Shown here: positions 1 through 7,023 of the stretch, one piece after another
Position numbering within the stretch: the stretch's first letter is position 1
Layout: each line of letters begins with the position of its first letter
Assembly: GCF_014596515.1 (NCBI RefSeq)
Contig: NZ_MSJQ01000134.1
Coordinates: 1 to 43,882, forward strand
Source: Streptomyces sp. CBMA156
GTDB taxonomy: Bacteria > Actinomycetota > Actinomycetes > Streptomycetales > Streptomycetaceae
DNA length: 43,882 bases
Reading direction: 5' to 3'
Program-made: the position numbers and the translations under genes
Notes under the pieces: generated by a model
Told to the model about the DNA's origin: nothing
The model's database searches: none
Seen by the model: only the letters and a program-made list of their open reading frames with translations

Positions 1-51
1 GAGCCTGCCGGCGCTCAGGTAGTCACCCGGCGTTCCGGCAGCCACCCGGCG

Positions 52-84
52 GCCCGGGCGCGCGGGAGCACCACGCGCCCGGGC
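52..84. terminator. Hairpin terminator of the MFS gene
   Basis: An 11-bp perfect inverted repeat (52-62 with 74-84, GCCCGGGCGCG and its complement) closes an 11-base loop just beyond the stop codon of the leftward MFS gene. There is no T-run, which is common for actinobacterial terminators. Confidence 0.6.
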
Positions 85-89
85 AGGGC

Positions 90-1511
90 TCAGGCGGTGG
101 CCGCCTCGGCGCCGTCCGCCTCCGTGGCGGGCACGGCCCGCAGCTGGGGAGCGGGCGGCACGGGGATGACGGCGGCGACGGCGGCCGCGATCAGGGCGAC
201 GCCGCAGCCGATCACCAGGCCGATCCGGAAGGCGCCCTCCGAGGGCAGGGTGTGCCCGCCCAGGGTGACGGTCATCTGCGACAGCACCACGCCCATCACG
301 GCGGCGGACACCGAGGTGCCCAGCGAGCGCATCAGGGTGTTGAAGCTGTTCGCCGAGGCTGTCTCGGACAGCGGAACCGCGCTCATGATCAGCGCGGGCA
401 TCGCCCCGTAGGCCAGGCCCACGCCGCTGTTGCAGACGACCGTCACGACCAGCACGCCCCAGGTGGAGCCCATCAGCGCCAGCGCCAGCCCGTACCCGAC
501 GGCGATCGTCAGGGCGCCGGCGGCCAGGGTGAACTTCGGTCCGCGGGCGGCCGACAGCTTTCCGCCGAACGGGGAGACCACCATCATCATCAGACCGCCG
601 GGCGCCATCCACAGGCCCATGGCGAGCATCGACTGCCCCAGCCCGTAGCCGGTGGCCTCCGGCAGCTGGAGCAGCTGCGGCACGATCAGCGCCTGGGCGT
701 ACATGCCGAAGCCGACCAGGACGGAGGCGAGGTTGGTCAGCAGCACCCGGGGGCGGGCGGTGACCCGCAGGTCCACCAGCGGCTCGGTGACGCGCAGCTC
801 CCAGCGGGCCCAGAGCATCAGGATCGCGGCGGAAGCGGCGAACAGGCCGAGGGTGCGGGTGCTGCCCCAGCCCCAGTCGCCGCCCTTGGAGACGGGCAGC
901 AGCAGGCAGACCAGCCCGGCGCTCAGGCCGATCGCGCCGACGAAGTCGAAGCGCCCGCCGACGGGACGGCGGTCGGCCGCGGCCGGGGCGGGGATGACGG
1001 TCCAGAGCATGCCGATGATGACCACGGCCAGCACGGCGGTGCCCCAGAACAGCACGCGCCAGCTGGCGTAGTCGGCGACGCCGGCGGCGATCGGCAGGCC
1101 GAGGCCGCCGCCGATCCCCATCGAGGCGCTGACCAGCGCGATCGCCGAGCCGAGCCGCTCGGGCGGCAGCACGTCGCGCAGCAGGCTGATGCCGATCGGC
1201 ACCAGGCCCATGCCCATGCCCTGAAGCGCCCGGCCGATGATCATCGGCACCACGGAGTCGGCCAGCGCGCACAGCACCGAGCCGAGCAGCAGCGGGACGC
1301 AGGAGGCGATGAGCATCGGCCGCTTGCCCACCAGGTCGCCGAGGCGACCGCTGATCGGGACGAAGACGGCGGCGGAGAGAAGGGTCGCGGTGATGACCCA
1401 GGAGGCGTTGGACGCGGAGGTGTGCAGGAGTTGCGGCAGTTCGCTGATCAGCGGGGTGACCAGGGTCTGCATGATCGCGGCGACGGTGCCGGTGAAGGCG
1501 AGCGTCGCCAC
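90..1511 (-). CDS. MFS transporter, DHA2 (drug:H+ antiporter) type
   Basis: Polytopic membrane protein of 473 residues, expected to export drugs or metabolites by proton antiport. The N-terminal half carries the family signature: a first helix with TGTVAAIMQTL, the loop motif GRLGDLVGKRPM near residues 55-66, and GRALQGMGMG near residue 93. Hydrophobic segments continue to a short hydrophilic C-terminus. It diverges from a MarR regulator across 227 bases of palindrome-rich DNA, the usual layout for a regulator-controlled efflux pump. The GTG start at 1511 has no ribosome-binding site. A strong AGGAGG lies at 1557-1562 (complement strand), and six bases after it in frame comes ATC at 1550, with no stop between, so the protein may begin about 13 residues earlier at a non-standard codon. 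Substrate unknown. Confidence 0.9.
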   Translation of the reverse strand: MATLAFTGTVAAIMQTLVTPLISELPQLLHTSASNASWVITATLLSAAVFVPISGRLGDLVGKRPMLIASCVPLLLGSVLCALADSVVPMIIGRALQGMGMGLVPIGISLLRDVLPPERLGSAIALVSASMGIGGGLGLPIAAGVADYASWRVLFWGTAVLAVVIIGMLWTVIPAPAAADRRPVGGRFDFVGAIGLSAGLVCLLLPVSKGGDWGWGSTRTLGLFAASAAILMLWARWELRVTEPLVDLRVTARPRVLLTNLASVLVGFGMYAQALIVPQLLQLPEATGYGLGQSMLAMGLWMAPGGLMMMVVSPFGGKLSAARGPKFTLAAGALTIAVGYGLALALMGSTWGVLVVTVVCNSGVGLAYGAMPALIMSAVPLSETASANSFNTLMRSLGTSVSAAVMGVVLSQMTVTLGGHTLPSEGAFRIGLVIGCGVALIAAAVAAVIPVPPAPQLRAVPATEADGAEAATA

Positions 1512-1581
1512 GATCGGACCGGTGCGGAGGGTGGGGGCGGGGCCGTTGATGACGGGCCTCCTCGGGCAGTCGAAGAGCAGA

Positions 1582-1660
1582 CGTGTGCGAAAAACACACG
1601 ATGTGCATGAAACACAGACTGGTCAGCTTACACAGCATGTGCGTCATGCACATCCTGTGT
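1582..1660. promoter_or_regulatory. Operator-like palindromes between MFS and marR
   Basis: Two inverted repeats fill the divergent promoter region. One has 13-bp arms at 1630-1642 and 1648-1660 (ACACAGCATGTGC against GCACATCCTGTGT, one mismatch, 5-base spacer). The other has 6-bp arms CGTGTG at 1582-1587 and CACACG at 1595-1600. A further ATGTGCATGAAACACAG stretch (1601-1617) repeats the GTGCAT and CACAG half-site elements. MarR dimers bind such palindromes, so this is the likely autoregulatory and exporter-control site. Binding is inferred. Confidence 0.55.
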
Positions 1661-1738
1661 GACACGCATACCTCTGGCATACTGAAGGGTGATTCACGGA
1701 GAACCCGCAGGTCGAAGCGGTGATGAAGGGACTTCGAC

Positions 1739-2194
1739 ATGACCAGCCCCACGCACGACGTCGCCCTCGAATTCCTGGTGTTCGCCCGGCACCGCGACCT
1801 CAGCCAGGTCAACGCCCGCCCCGAGGGCAGCCAGCTCGAACGCAGCGCCTACATCCTGCTCAGCCGCGTCGAGGCAGAGGGGCCCATGTCCATCGGGCAG
1901 TTGAGCGACGCCTTCGCCCTGGACGTCTCCACGCTCAACCGCCAGACGGCGGCCCTGAAGAGCGCGGGCCTCCTCGAACGCATCCCGGACCCGGACGGCG
2001 GCATCGCCCGCAAGTTCCGCCTGACCGACAAGGGCAAGCACCGGCTGGACGCCGAACGCGAGGCCCACGTACGGGCACTGAACCTCGTGATGGCCGACTG
2101 GCCGGAGGAGGACGTCGCCGGCTTCGCCGGCTACCTGCGCCGCTTCAACATCGGCATCGAGAACCTCGACGGGCGTCCCTGGCCCCGGAGTTGA
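1739..2194 (+). CDS. MarR-family transcriptional regulator
   Basis: A 151-residue DNA-binding repressor of the MarR winged-helix family. The helix-turn-helix spans about residues 50-80 (SIGQLSDAFALDVSTLNRQ) and is followed by the wing (PDPDGGIARKFRLTDKGK), the most family-typical part. Helices at both ends would form the dimer interface. It is transcribed away from the MFS exporter and probably represses it until a ligand binds. The ribosome-binding site AAGGGA (1726-1731) lies in the loop of a 7-bp inverted repeat, GTCGAAG 1711-1717 with CTTCGAC 1732-1738, which ends at the start codon. This could modulate translation, but that is speculative. Confidence 0.9.
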   Translation: MTSPTHDVALEFLVFARHRDLSQVNARPEGSQLERSAYILLSRVEAEGPMSIGQLSDAFALDVSTLNRQTAALKSAGLLERIPDPDGGIARKFRLTDKGKHRLDAEREAHVRALNLVMADWPEEDVAGFAGYLRRFNIGIENLDGRPWPRS

Positions 2195-2234
2195 GGCGCC
2201 AGGGGCGCCGGCGACCGCGGCCGCGAGCCTCTGG

Positions 2235-2645
2235 CTAGGAGACGGACCTCTCGCGAGGTGTGGACTCCTCGGTCAGGCCTCCGTCCTGTGCCGAGTGGCC
2301 CGACCCAGGCACCTCCGGGGTGCCGCCCGCCGGCCACGACGTCGGGACCGGGCCGAACGCGCGAGGATCGGCCCTGACGGCCAGCGCGGCTCCCGTACCG
2401 ACGCCGGGAGCCGCCGCGACCCCGCCGACTGCGGCACCCGTCCCGGCCAGTGCGCTCACGTACATCCGCTCAAGGTTGCGGATCACCTGTTCCGGGGACG
2501 CCTCCGGGTTCCGCTGGCGGGCGCGGGCGATGTTCTTGCGCACCAGCGGGCTCTGGAGGCCGATGGCCTTGTCCAGGAGATCGAGAACTCGCTGCCCGGG
2601 TACGGATGCTGACGGATCCGGCTCGTCGGGGGTGTCGGTTGCCAT
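2235..2645 (-). pseudogene. Truncated remnant of a streptomycete conserved membrane-associated protein
   Basis: The ATG at 2645 has a GGGAG ribosome-binding site; the upstream ATG at 2669 has none. Residues 15-80 read as a recognisable streptomycete family start: LLDKAIGLQSPLVRKN, then SPEQVIRNLERMYVSAL and an Ala/Gly-rich segment ending GTGAALAV. In relatives as I remember them this segment continues into a longer C-terminal part. Here it breaks into a low-complexity Pro/Gly/Ser tail (from about 2375 to 2235) that does not look like a folded domain. I read it as a truncated gene whose last third is out-of-family sequence. A divergent intact protein is the alternative. Confidence 0.5.
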
Positions 2646-2738
2646 GCCGCGGGCTCCCTGGGTCGTCATGTCCCACGGGAGTCTCCCACTCGACCGGGTA
2701 TCCGGTCCCTGGCTCTGGAAAAACCGGTCCGGGGATCG

Positions 2739-3008
2739 TCAGGTGGATTCCGGCTGGTGGCGGAGGTCGCGGTTGCGCCTGAACTCGCGCAGGAGCGCGA
2801 GGAGGTTGATCAGGGTGCTGACCGGAATGTTGCCGACATCGACCAGGCGGCGACCGCGGAGGTCGATGTCACCCGGCACGGCGGAGGGCCAGAGAAGGCC
2901 GAACTTACGGCCCTCGGTGCGGAGTTCGACGATCAGCTCGGCGACCTGGCGCGGGGTGAGGTGGAGCAGGGCCGGGTCGGCGGGGTCGATGGGGTGGTGG
3001 GCGCTCAC
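2739..3008 (-). CDS. Small hypothetical protein coupled to the ATPase gene
   Basis: An 89-residue protein beginning at GTG 3008, which overlaps the stop codon of the upstream ATP-binding gene by four bases (GTGA), so the two are translationally coupled. It has a short Pro-rich N-terminus, then a stretch with LTPRQVAELIVELRTEGRKFGLLWPS and a Leu-rich helix near the C-terminus followed by basic residues. I do not recognise a named domain. Coupling to an anti-sigma-like ATPase next to an XRE/DUF397 locus suggests a regulatory partner, which is inference. Confidence 0.6.
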   Translation of the reverse strand: MSAHHPIDPADPALLHLTPRQVAELIVELRTEGRKFGLLWPSAVPGDIDLRGRRLVDVGNIPVSTLINLLALLREFRRNRDLRHQPEST

Positions 3009-3439
3009 GCGGCACCGTCCTGCTGGAGCTCGAACCATACCGTTTTGCCCAAATGCTGGGGGTCGACGCCCCAGCGGTGGGTGAGGCCGGCGACGAGCTG
3101 GAGGCCCCGGCCGGTCTCGGAGAGGAGGGAGAGAGGGCCCAACTCGGGGCGGAGCGGGCTGCGGTCGGACACCGCGACCCGGAGGGTGTTGGGGCGGTGG
3201 TCGATGAGGATGACCGGGGAGGTGGTTTCGCCGTGGCGCCACGCGTTGACGATCAGCTCGACCATGGCGAGCTCGGCGTCCGCGATGAGGGAGGGCGGCC
3301 AGCCGGCGCTGGTCATCCCGTCGCGGAGGGCGTCGCGGGAGAGGGTGAGGGAGGGGGAGTTGAGGTTTCGCACAGCGTCTCCCGGAGGGGGATGGGTGAG
3401 ACCGGCGGATGCGTCGCCGTGAACAAGCCCACTGGACAT
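3005..3439 (-). CDS. ATP-binding protein, anti-sigma factor kinase-like (HATPase_c)
   Basis: GHKL-fold ATPase of the RsbW/SpoIIAB-like group abundant in streptomycetes. The N box is ELIVNAWRHG, the G1 box is reduced to VAVSDRSPLRPELG, and the glycine-rich TGRGLQLV segment is the ATP lid region. The protein would bind ATP and possibly a sigma factor or an XRE-type partner. I chose ATG 3439 because family homology begins soon after; an upstream ATG at 3532 lies inside the divergent promoter region and would add 31 residues without family character. It diverges from the XRE regulator, a standard streptomycete arrangement, and its stop overlaps the start of the next small gene. Confidence 0.75.
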   Translation of the reverse strand: MSSGLVHGDASAGLTHPPPGDAVRNLNSPSLTLSRDALRDGMTSAGWPPSLIADAELAMVELIVNAWRHGETTSPVILIDHRPNTLRVAVSDRSPLRPELGPLSLLSETGRGLQLVAGLTHRWGVDPQHLGKTVWFELQQDGAA

Positions 3440-3518
3440 GGGTGTTCTTCGGTGCCCGAGCGGCGTTTCTGACGATCCGTTCGGTGATCGGTGCAGCACA
3501 GACTGTAGGGCAAGACGT

Positions 3519-3551
3519 GGGACATGTGCCATACAGTTGGGAACATGTCCC
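3519..3551. promoter_or_regulatory. Candidate XRE operator
   Basis: A perfect 9-bp inverted repeat, GGGACATGT (3519-3527) and ACATGTCCC (3543-3551), is separated by 15 bases, so the half-sites lie 24 bp apart on one face of the helix. It sits 39 bases before the XRE gene, between it and the divergent ATPase gene, where an autoregulatory site would be expected. Confidence 0.5.
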
Positions 3552-3589
3552 TAAAAAGAGTGGCTGGACTCGCACCACCGTCGCGTTAG

Positions 3590-4447
3590 ATGCTTGGTCC
3601 CATGCCCCATACTCCGAGCGCACGCAAGCAGCGGATCGGTATCGAGCTACGGAAGATGCGCGATGCCGCCGGGAAGACCACCGCTGAGGCCGCCGCTGTC
3701 CTTGGGTTGAATCGCACGAAGATCACACTCATCGAACAGGGGATGTACGCGATCACTCCCGATCGAGTGATCGCCCTTGCGTCCGAGTACGAGGAAGGCG
3801 ACTCCGCATACGTCGATGCACTTGCGGAGATGGCGGCAGACAAGTCCAAGGGCTGGTGGGAGGACCATCGCGGACTCGTCTCTACCGGCCTGCTTGATAT
3901 CTCCGAGGTCGAACATCATGCGCACGGCCTCGCGACCTATCAGATCTGCCACGTTCCCGGCTTGATGCAGACCGAGGACACCGCTCGGGAGATATTCCGC
4001 GAGGTGTATCCACCACTGAGGCCACTGAACATCGAGGCGCGAGTAGAGAACCGCATGCTCCGGGCGCAGCTCCTCACTCGCGACAACCCCATGCCGTACG
4101 AGGCGATCGTTCACGAGGCCGCACTCCGAATGATGTTCGGTGGGGAAACCGTGGCTCGTGTCCAACTCGACCACATGCTGACGCTGTCTGAACTCCCCAA
4201 CGTGGACCTGCGCGTGGTGGAGTTCCAATCCGGCGGCTTCAAGGGAGCAGGGCAGGCGGTCATGTATGCACGAGGTCCAGTGGCCCGCTTGGACACCGTG
4301 CAGCTCGACTCCATCGGCACACCGACATTCCTGACCGATGTGAACCAGCTCAAAAACTATCAGGACGTCATTGCGGCGATGAGAGACCGAGCGCTCGGGC
4401 CCGACAATTCTCGTGACTTCATTTCCCGCATAGTGAAGACCCTGTGA
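3590..4447 (+). CDS. XRE-family regulator with DUF5753 (Scr1-type)
   Basis: A 285-residue DNA-binding protein. An N-terminal helix-turn-helix covers about residues 10-65 (LRKMRDAAGKTTAEAAAVLG, then RTKITLIEQG). The C-terminal DUF5753 module begins around residue 95, marked by HGLATYQICHVPGLMQTEDTAR, and later VDLRVVEFQSGG. Such proteins are encoded beside DUF397 proteins throughout streptomycetes and act in development or antibiotic control. ATG 3590 and ATG 3602 are both possible; neither has a clear ribosome-binding site, so the message may be leaderless. The stop overlaps a GTG in frame with the DUF397 gene, though that gene more likely starts at 4459. Confidence 0.88.
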   Translation: MLGPMPHTPSARKQRIGIELRKMRDAAGKTTAEAAAVLGLNRTKITLIEQGMYAITPDRVIALASEYEEGDSAYVDALAEMAADKSKGWWEDHRGLVSTGLLDISEVEHHAHGLATYQICHVPGLMQTEDTAREIFREVYPPLRPLNIEARVENRMLRAQLLTRDNPMPYEAIVHEAALRMMFGGETVARVQLDHMLTLSELPNVDLRVVEFQSGGFKGAGQAVMYARGPVARLDTVQLDSIGTPTFLTDVNQLKNYQDVIAAMRDRALGPDNSRDFISRIVKTL

Positions 4448-4458
4448 GAGGAATCATC

Positions 4459-4644
4459 ATGGATGAACTCGCCTGGAAGAGGCCTACCGCCTGCGGAGAC
4501 GGGAACAACTGCCCTGAGGTGGCTGTCACATCCGATGCCGTCTACGTCCGCAGCAGCCTCCTGCCCGACGCCGTCGCCCAACTCACCCCCGACGAGTGGC
4601 GCAACCTCGTCACCGCCATCCGCCAGAACGAGTTCGGCCTGTAG
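4459..4644 (+). CDS. DUF397 protein, copy 1
   Basis: A 61-residue DUF397 protein, usual length for the family. The core is visible as CPEVAV, AVYVRSSLLPDA and LTPDEWRNLV. ATG 4459 is preceded by GAGAGGA at a normal distance, which decides the start. It lies 11 bases after the XRE/DUF5753 gene and forms an operon with it. DUF397 proteins are thought to pair with these regulators; the biochemical role is unknown. Confidence 0.85.
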   Translation: MDELAWKRPTACGDGNNCPEVAVTSDAVYVRSSLLPDAVAQLTPDEWRNLVTAIRQNEFGL

Positions 4645-4669
4645 CACCCCGCCGCTGGAGGGAAGTTCG

Positions 4670-4855
4670 ATGAAGGACCTCGCCTGGACACGCCCCTCGT
4701 CGTGCGCCAACTCGAATAACTGCCCTGAAGTCGCTGTGACTGACGGTGCCGTCTACGTCCGCAGCAGCCTCCTGCCCGATGCCATCGCCCAACTCACCCC
4801 CGACGAGTGGCGCAACCTCGTGTCCGCCATCCGCTCCGGCGAGTTCGACGTCTGA
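4670..4855 (+). CDS. DUF397 protein, copy 2
   Basis: A second DUF397 protein of 61 residues, 25 bases after the first. The two share long identical blocks in the same places (NNCPEVAV, AVYVRSSLLPDA, QLTPDEWRNLV) and differ mainly at the N-terminus and last ten residues, so they arose by tandem duplication. GGAGGGAAG (4657-4665) serves as ribosome-binding site. A terminator hairpin follows, so this ends the operon. Confidence 0.85.
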   Translation: MKDLAWTRPSSCANSNNCPEVAVTDGAVYVRSSLLPDAIAQLTPDEWRNLVSAIRSGEFDV

Positions 4856-4867
4856 ACTCCCCCGCCG

Positions 4868-4898
4868 CACCGGCCGGGGCGACTGTCCCCGGCCGGTG
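4868..4898. terminator. Terminator after the DUF397 pair
   Basis: A 12-bp perfect inverted repeat, CACCGGCCGGGG (4868-4879) with its complement at 4887-4898 and a 7-base loop, follows the second DUF397 stop by 12 bases. The Imm49 gene begins only 14 bases after it and must use a promoter within or beyond this hairpin. Confidence 0.65.
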
Positions 4899-4912
4899 CT
4901 TCAATCGTCCCC

Positions 4913-6427
4913 ATGCGGATAGAGCGCCACCACGTAGCAGCCTCAGCCCTCGACGACTTCTCCGACCACATCGGTCGCGAAGTCCACTCCTACTCACGCG
5001 CCGACCTGATGACCGCCACCGAATGGCAGCTCATCTCCGACGCCTTCCTCGACCAGCTCGGCGCCCTCTCCCTCACCTCTCCCGAGCTCTCCTCCCCCGA
5101 GGCCCAGGCCCTCCTCCGCAACGCCGCCGAAGCTGCCGCCGGCGTCGTCTCCTTCTCCGCCTACTACCCCCGCGACCGCTTCTCCGTCTTCCTCGACTAC
5201 GTCAACTTCGGGATGGAGTACGACCGCGAAGCCGCGCCCACCCCGGCTCGTCTCGGCGTCCACCGGTGGGTCAACGCCTTCTGCCTCATCGTTCTCGCCG
5301 ACACCTTCGACCGCCATGCCGAAGCCCTCATCTTCACCTGGCAAGCCCTCTCCCCAGCCTCCGACCTCGCCACCGCCCTCCTCTCCCACTTCCCTACCTG
5401 CATCGACTTCCCCACCAACACCGGCGACGACCCCACCTTCCACGCCCTCCGCTCTCTCACCACCGCGGACCGGCCCGCCTTCGACGCCGCCGTCCTCGCC
5501 CTCCTCGACCGCACGGACGGCACCCGCCCCCGCACTCTCCTGCCGCTCCTCCCCCTCGCCCTCTCCGCCCTGGCCCACCGCGCCCACGGCTGGCTCCCCT
5601 CCGTGGAGACCGACTACCTCCCGCACTCCCTCGTCACCGGATTCGCCACCCCCGGGCGCCGCCCCGAGGACGTCGTCTGGCCCGTCCGGCTGGACCGGCC
5701 GACCCCACCGCTCCCCCTCGACGCGAATTCCGAGGCCCTCTTCGAGCGCAGCGCCCTGGAGGCGACCACCGCCTCAGCCCGCGCCCGCGCACTGGAGAAG
5801 CAGGCGACCCTCTTCCGCATCCGCGCCTCGCACGCTCCCGACGCCACGGACGCCCAGCTCGCCGGCCTCCGCCGGGGCTCCCGGCTCGGCGCCGACCTCT
5901 TCCGCGACGCCCTCGCCGGCACCGACGCCACCACTGCCGCGAGCCCCGGCCACTGGCAGACCGCCGTCTCCTTCGCCCTTGTCGCCGACGACCAGGACGA
6001 CCTCGAACCGCTCCTCCTCGCGGGCCCCACCCGTTCCACCGGCGACCGCTCCGTGTTCGCCGCCTACCGCCTCGCCCTGCACGACCACCTCCGGGGCATC
6101 GACGCCCGCCCTGCCGTCGAGAAGGCCCGGTTGGAAGCGGCCCGTGCCAAGGAGTGGGGCTTCGTCCCGGCGCCCGTCGCCCTGCTCTCCCAGCTGGTCG
6201 ACGGCGACGAGGCCGGCTTCAACCTCGCCCTCCTCGACGCCCTGACCGCCCACCGCGACCACCACCTCGTCGCCGACCGGGCCACCGAGACCACGGCTCC
6301 GCTCAGCCTCGATCTCCTCGCCCTCGCCTGCCTCGCCCGCCACCACCGCGGCTGGACCATCCGCGTCGAGTCCCCGTACCTCCCGGCCCGGCTCCTCCAG
6401 GACCGCGATTCGGCGCACCGGCGTTGA
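4913..6427 (+). CDS. Immunity 49 (Imm49) family protein
   Basis: A 504-residue, mainly alpha-helical soluble protein. The N-terminal ~200 residues match the streptomycete Imm49 pattern as I know it: MRIERHHV, a helix ending in FSAYYPRDRF, then LDYVNFGMEYD and RWVNAFCLIVLADTFDRH. Imm49 was named as an immunity protein of polymorphic toxin systems, but streptomycetes carry many free-standing copies of unproven role. The rest is rich in Ala, Leu and Arg without a second recognisable domain. No ribosome-binding site precedes ATG 4913. The TGA stop (6425-6427) falls inside the promoter of the first of three repeated RNA-like elements, whose -35 hexamer overlaps the last codons. No toxin gene is directly adjacent. 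Confidence 0.75.
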   Translation: MRIERHHVAASALDDFSDHIGREVHSYSRADLMTATEWQLISDAFLDQLGALSLTSPELSSPEAQALLRNAAEAAAGVVSFSAYYPRDRFSVFLDYVNFGMEYDREAAPTPARLGVHRWVNAFCLIVLADTFDRHAEALIFTWQALSPASDLATALLSHFPTCIDFPTNTGDDPTFHALRSLTTADRPAFDAAVLALLDRTDGTRPRTLLPLLPLALSALAHRAHGWLPSVETDYLPHSLVTGFATPGRRPEDVVWPVRLDRPTPPLPLDANSEALFERSALEATTASARARALEKQATLFRIRASHAPDATDAQLAGLRRGSRLGADLFRDALAGTDATTAASPGHWQTAVSFALVADDQDDLEPLLLAGPTRSTGDRSVFAAYRLALHDHLRGIDARPAVEKARLEAARAKEWGFVPAPVALLSQLVDGDEAGFNLALLDALTAHRDHHLVADRATETTAPLSLDLLALACLARHHRGWTIRVESPYLPARLLQDRDSAHRR

Positions 6428-6438
6428 GCTGCTAATCT
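6409..6438 (+). promoter_or_regulatory. Promoter of repeated RNA element, copy 1
   Basis: TTCGGC (6409-6414) and TAATCT (6433-6438) are separated by 18 bases. The same pair at the same spacing occurs in copies 2 and 3 while the DNA further upstream diverges, so it is the left edge of the conserved element. It overlaps the last codons and stop of the Imm49 gene. Confidence 0.6.
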
Positions 6439-6444
6439 TCCTGA

Positions 6445-6588
6445 TGTCGCGAGGAACATGATTCCTCGCCAGGCGTCAGCGGTGCTACCAGAGCACGTCC
6501 TACTTTCAGTAGGAAGAGTCCGTGCAACCCGGGCCTGGCGCTCCACAGTCGGAAGGGTCCGGCACCTACCCAGGTGCCGGACCCTTCC
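6445..6588 (+). ncRNA. Candidate structured small RNA, copy 1 of 3
   Basis: Predicted transcript of about 144 nt from a start 7 bases after the -10 to the end of the terminator hairpin. Visible inverted repeats: GCGAGGAA 6449-6456 with TTCCTCGC 6462-6469; CGCCAGGC 6467-6474 with GCCTGGCG 6533-6540, which encloses GTGCT 6482-6486/AGCAC 6492-6496 and TCCTACT 6498-6504/AGTAGGA 6508-6514; and a 17-bp terminator stem. Some pairings are mutually exclusive: the first two helices share 6467-6469, and GCACG 6493-6497 could instead pair with CGTGC 6521-6525. It has no convincing ORF. I do not recognise it as a known RNA family; expression is untested. Confidence 0.55.
6551..6588. terminator. Terminator of RNA copy 1
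   Basis: A perfect 17-bp stem (6551-6567 with 6572-6588) with a 4-base loop. It also lies 19 bases past the stop of the leftward pseudogene, so it can work in both directions. Confidence 0.75.
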
Positions 6589-6606
6589 GCATTCCCCACC
6601 CCGGAA

Positions 6607-6806
6607 TCAGCCCTTCATCGCACTCCAGTAGACGTCCGCGTTGCCCCCTCCACCGCTCTCGCGGCTCGTGCGGACGATGCCGTAGTCGGTGCCGTAGTCG
6701 TCGTAGCTGCTGGATCCCACGTACGGGTTGGCCCAGTGCAGCGCGACCTTGGCACCGCTGCGCCAGCCATCGCCCGTCGGTCCGGACGAACGAGCAGCCG
6801 TCCCGT
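6607..6806 (-). pseudogene. Broken copy of the secreted-protein gene at 7024
   Basis: The 3' end (6607-6766) is a close copy of 7024-7183, encoding the last ~50 residues including HWANPYVG, YDDYGTDYG and the terminal NADVYWSAMKG. After an 11-base filler, 6778-6806 matches 7338-7367, the region encoding the first Cys. About 143 bases between these blocks are missing. That number is not divisible by three, so the frame is broken, and signal peptide and promoter are absent. With its flanking RNA element it is offset by exactly 417 bases from the intact arrangement, showing that RNA element and gene end were duplicated together. Confidence 0.8.
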
Positions 6807-6825
6807 CCCGCCTCCGGGGCCACAA

Positions 6826-6855
6826 TTCGGCATACCGGTGCTGAGCTGCTAATCT
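6826..6855 (+). promoter_or_regulatory. Promoter of repeated RNA element, copy 2
   Basis: TTCGGC (6826-6831), 18 bases, TAATCT (6850-6855). The hexamers are identical to copy 1; differences are confined to the spacer. Confidence 0.6.
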
Positions 6856-6861
6856 TCCTGA

Positions 6862-7005
6862 TGTCGCGAGGAACATGATTCCCCGTCAGGCGTCAGCGGT
6901 GCTACCAGAGCACGTCCTACTTTCAGTAGGAAGAGTCCGTGCAACCCGGGCCTGGCGCTCCACAGTCGGAAGGGTCCGGCACCTACCCAGGTGCCGGACC
7001 CTTCC
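6862..7005 (+). ncRNA. Candidate structured small RNA, copy 2 of 3
   Basis: Differs from copy 1 at two bases in the 3' arm of the first hairpin (TTCCCCGT instead of TTCCTCGC). The rest of the predicted transcript is identical. It is convergent with the intact secreted-protein gene, whose stop is 19 bases beyond the terminator, so the two share a bidirectional terminator (6968-6984 with 6989-7005). Confidence 0.55.
6968..7005. terminator. Bidirectional terminator, RNA copy 2 / secreted protein
   Basis: The same perfect 17-bp stem and 4-base loop as copy 1, between the convergent RNA element and the stop codon at 7024. Confidence 0.75.
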
Positions 7006-7023
7006 GCGTTCCCCACCCCGGAA

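Noticed and set aside
4807..6435. Arg/Pro/His-rich 542-codon frame overlapping the Imm49 gene
   Set aside because: Composition is that of an out-of-frame reading of high-GC coding DNA; the overlapping frame has clear Imm49 motifs.
6440..6475. Hammerhead ribozyme, suggested by CTGATG
   Set aside because: The conserved CUGAUGA...GAAA core and a cleavage triplet are not present in the needed arrangement.
6522..6640. Short GTG-started ORF within RNA element copies 1 and 2, preceded by an AGGA-like site
   Set aside because: It runs through the terminator stem, reading differs in copy 3, and it continues into the antisense of the secreted-protein gene; unlikely to be translated.
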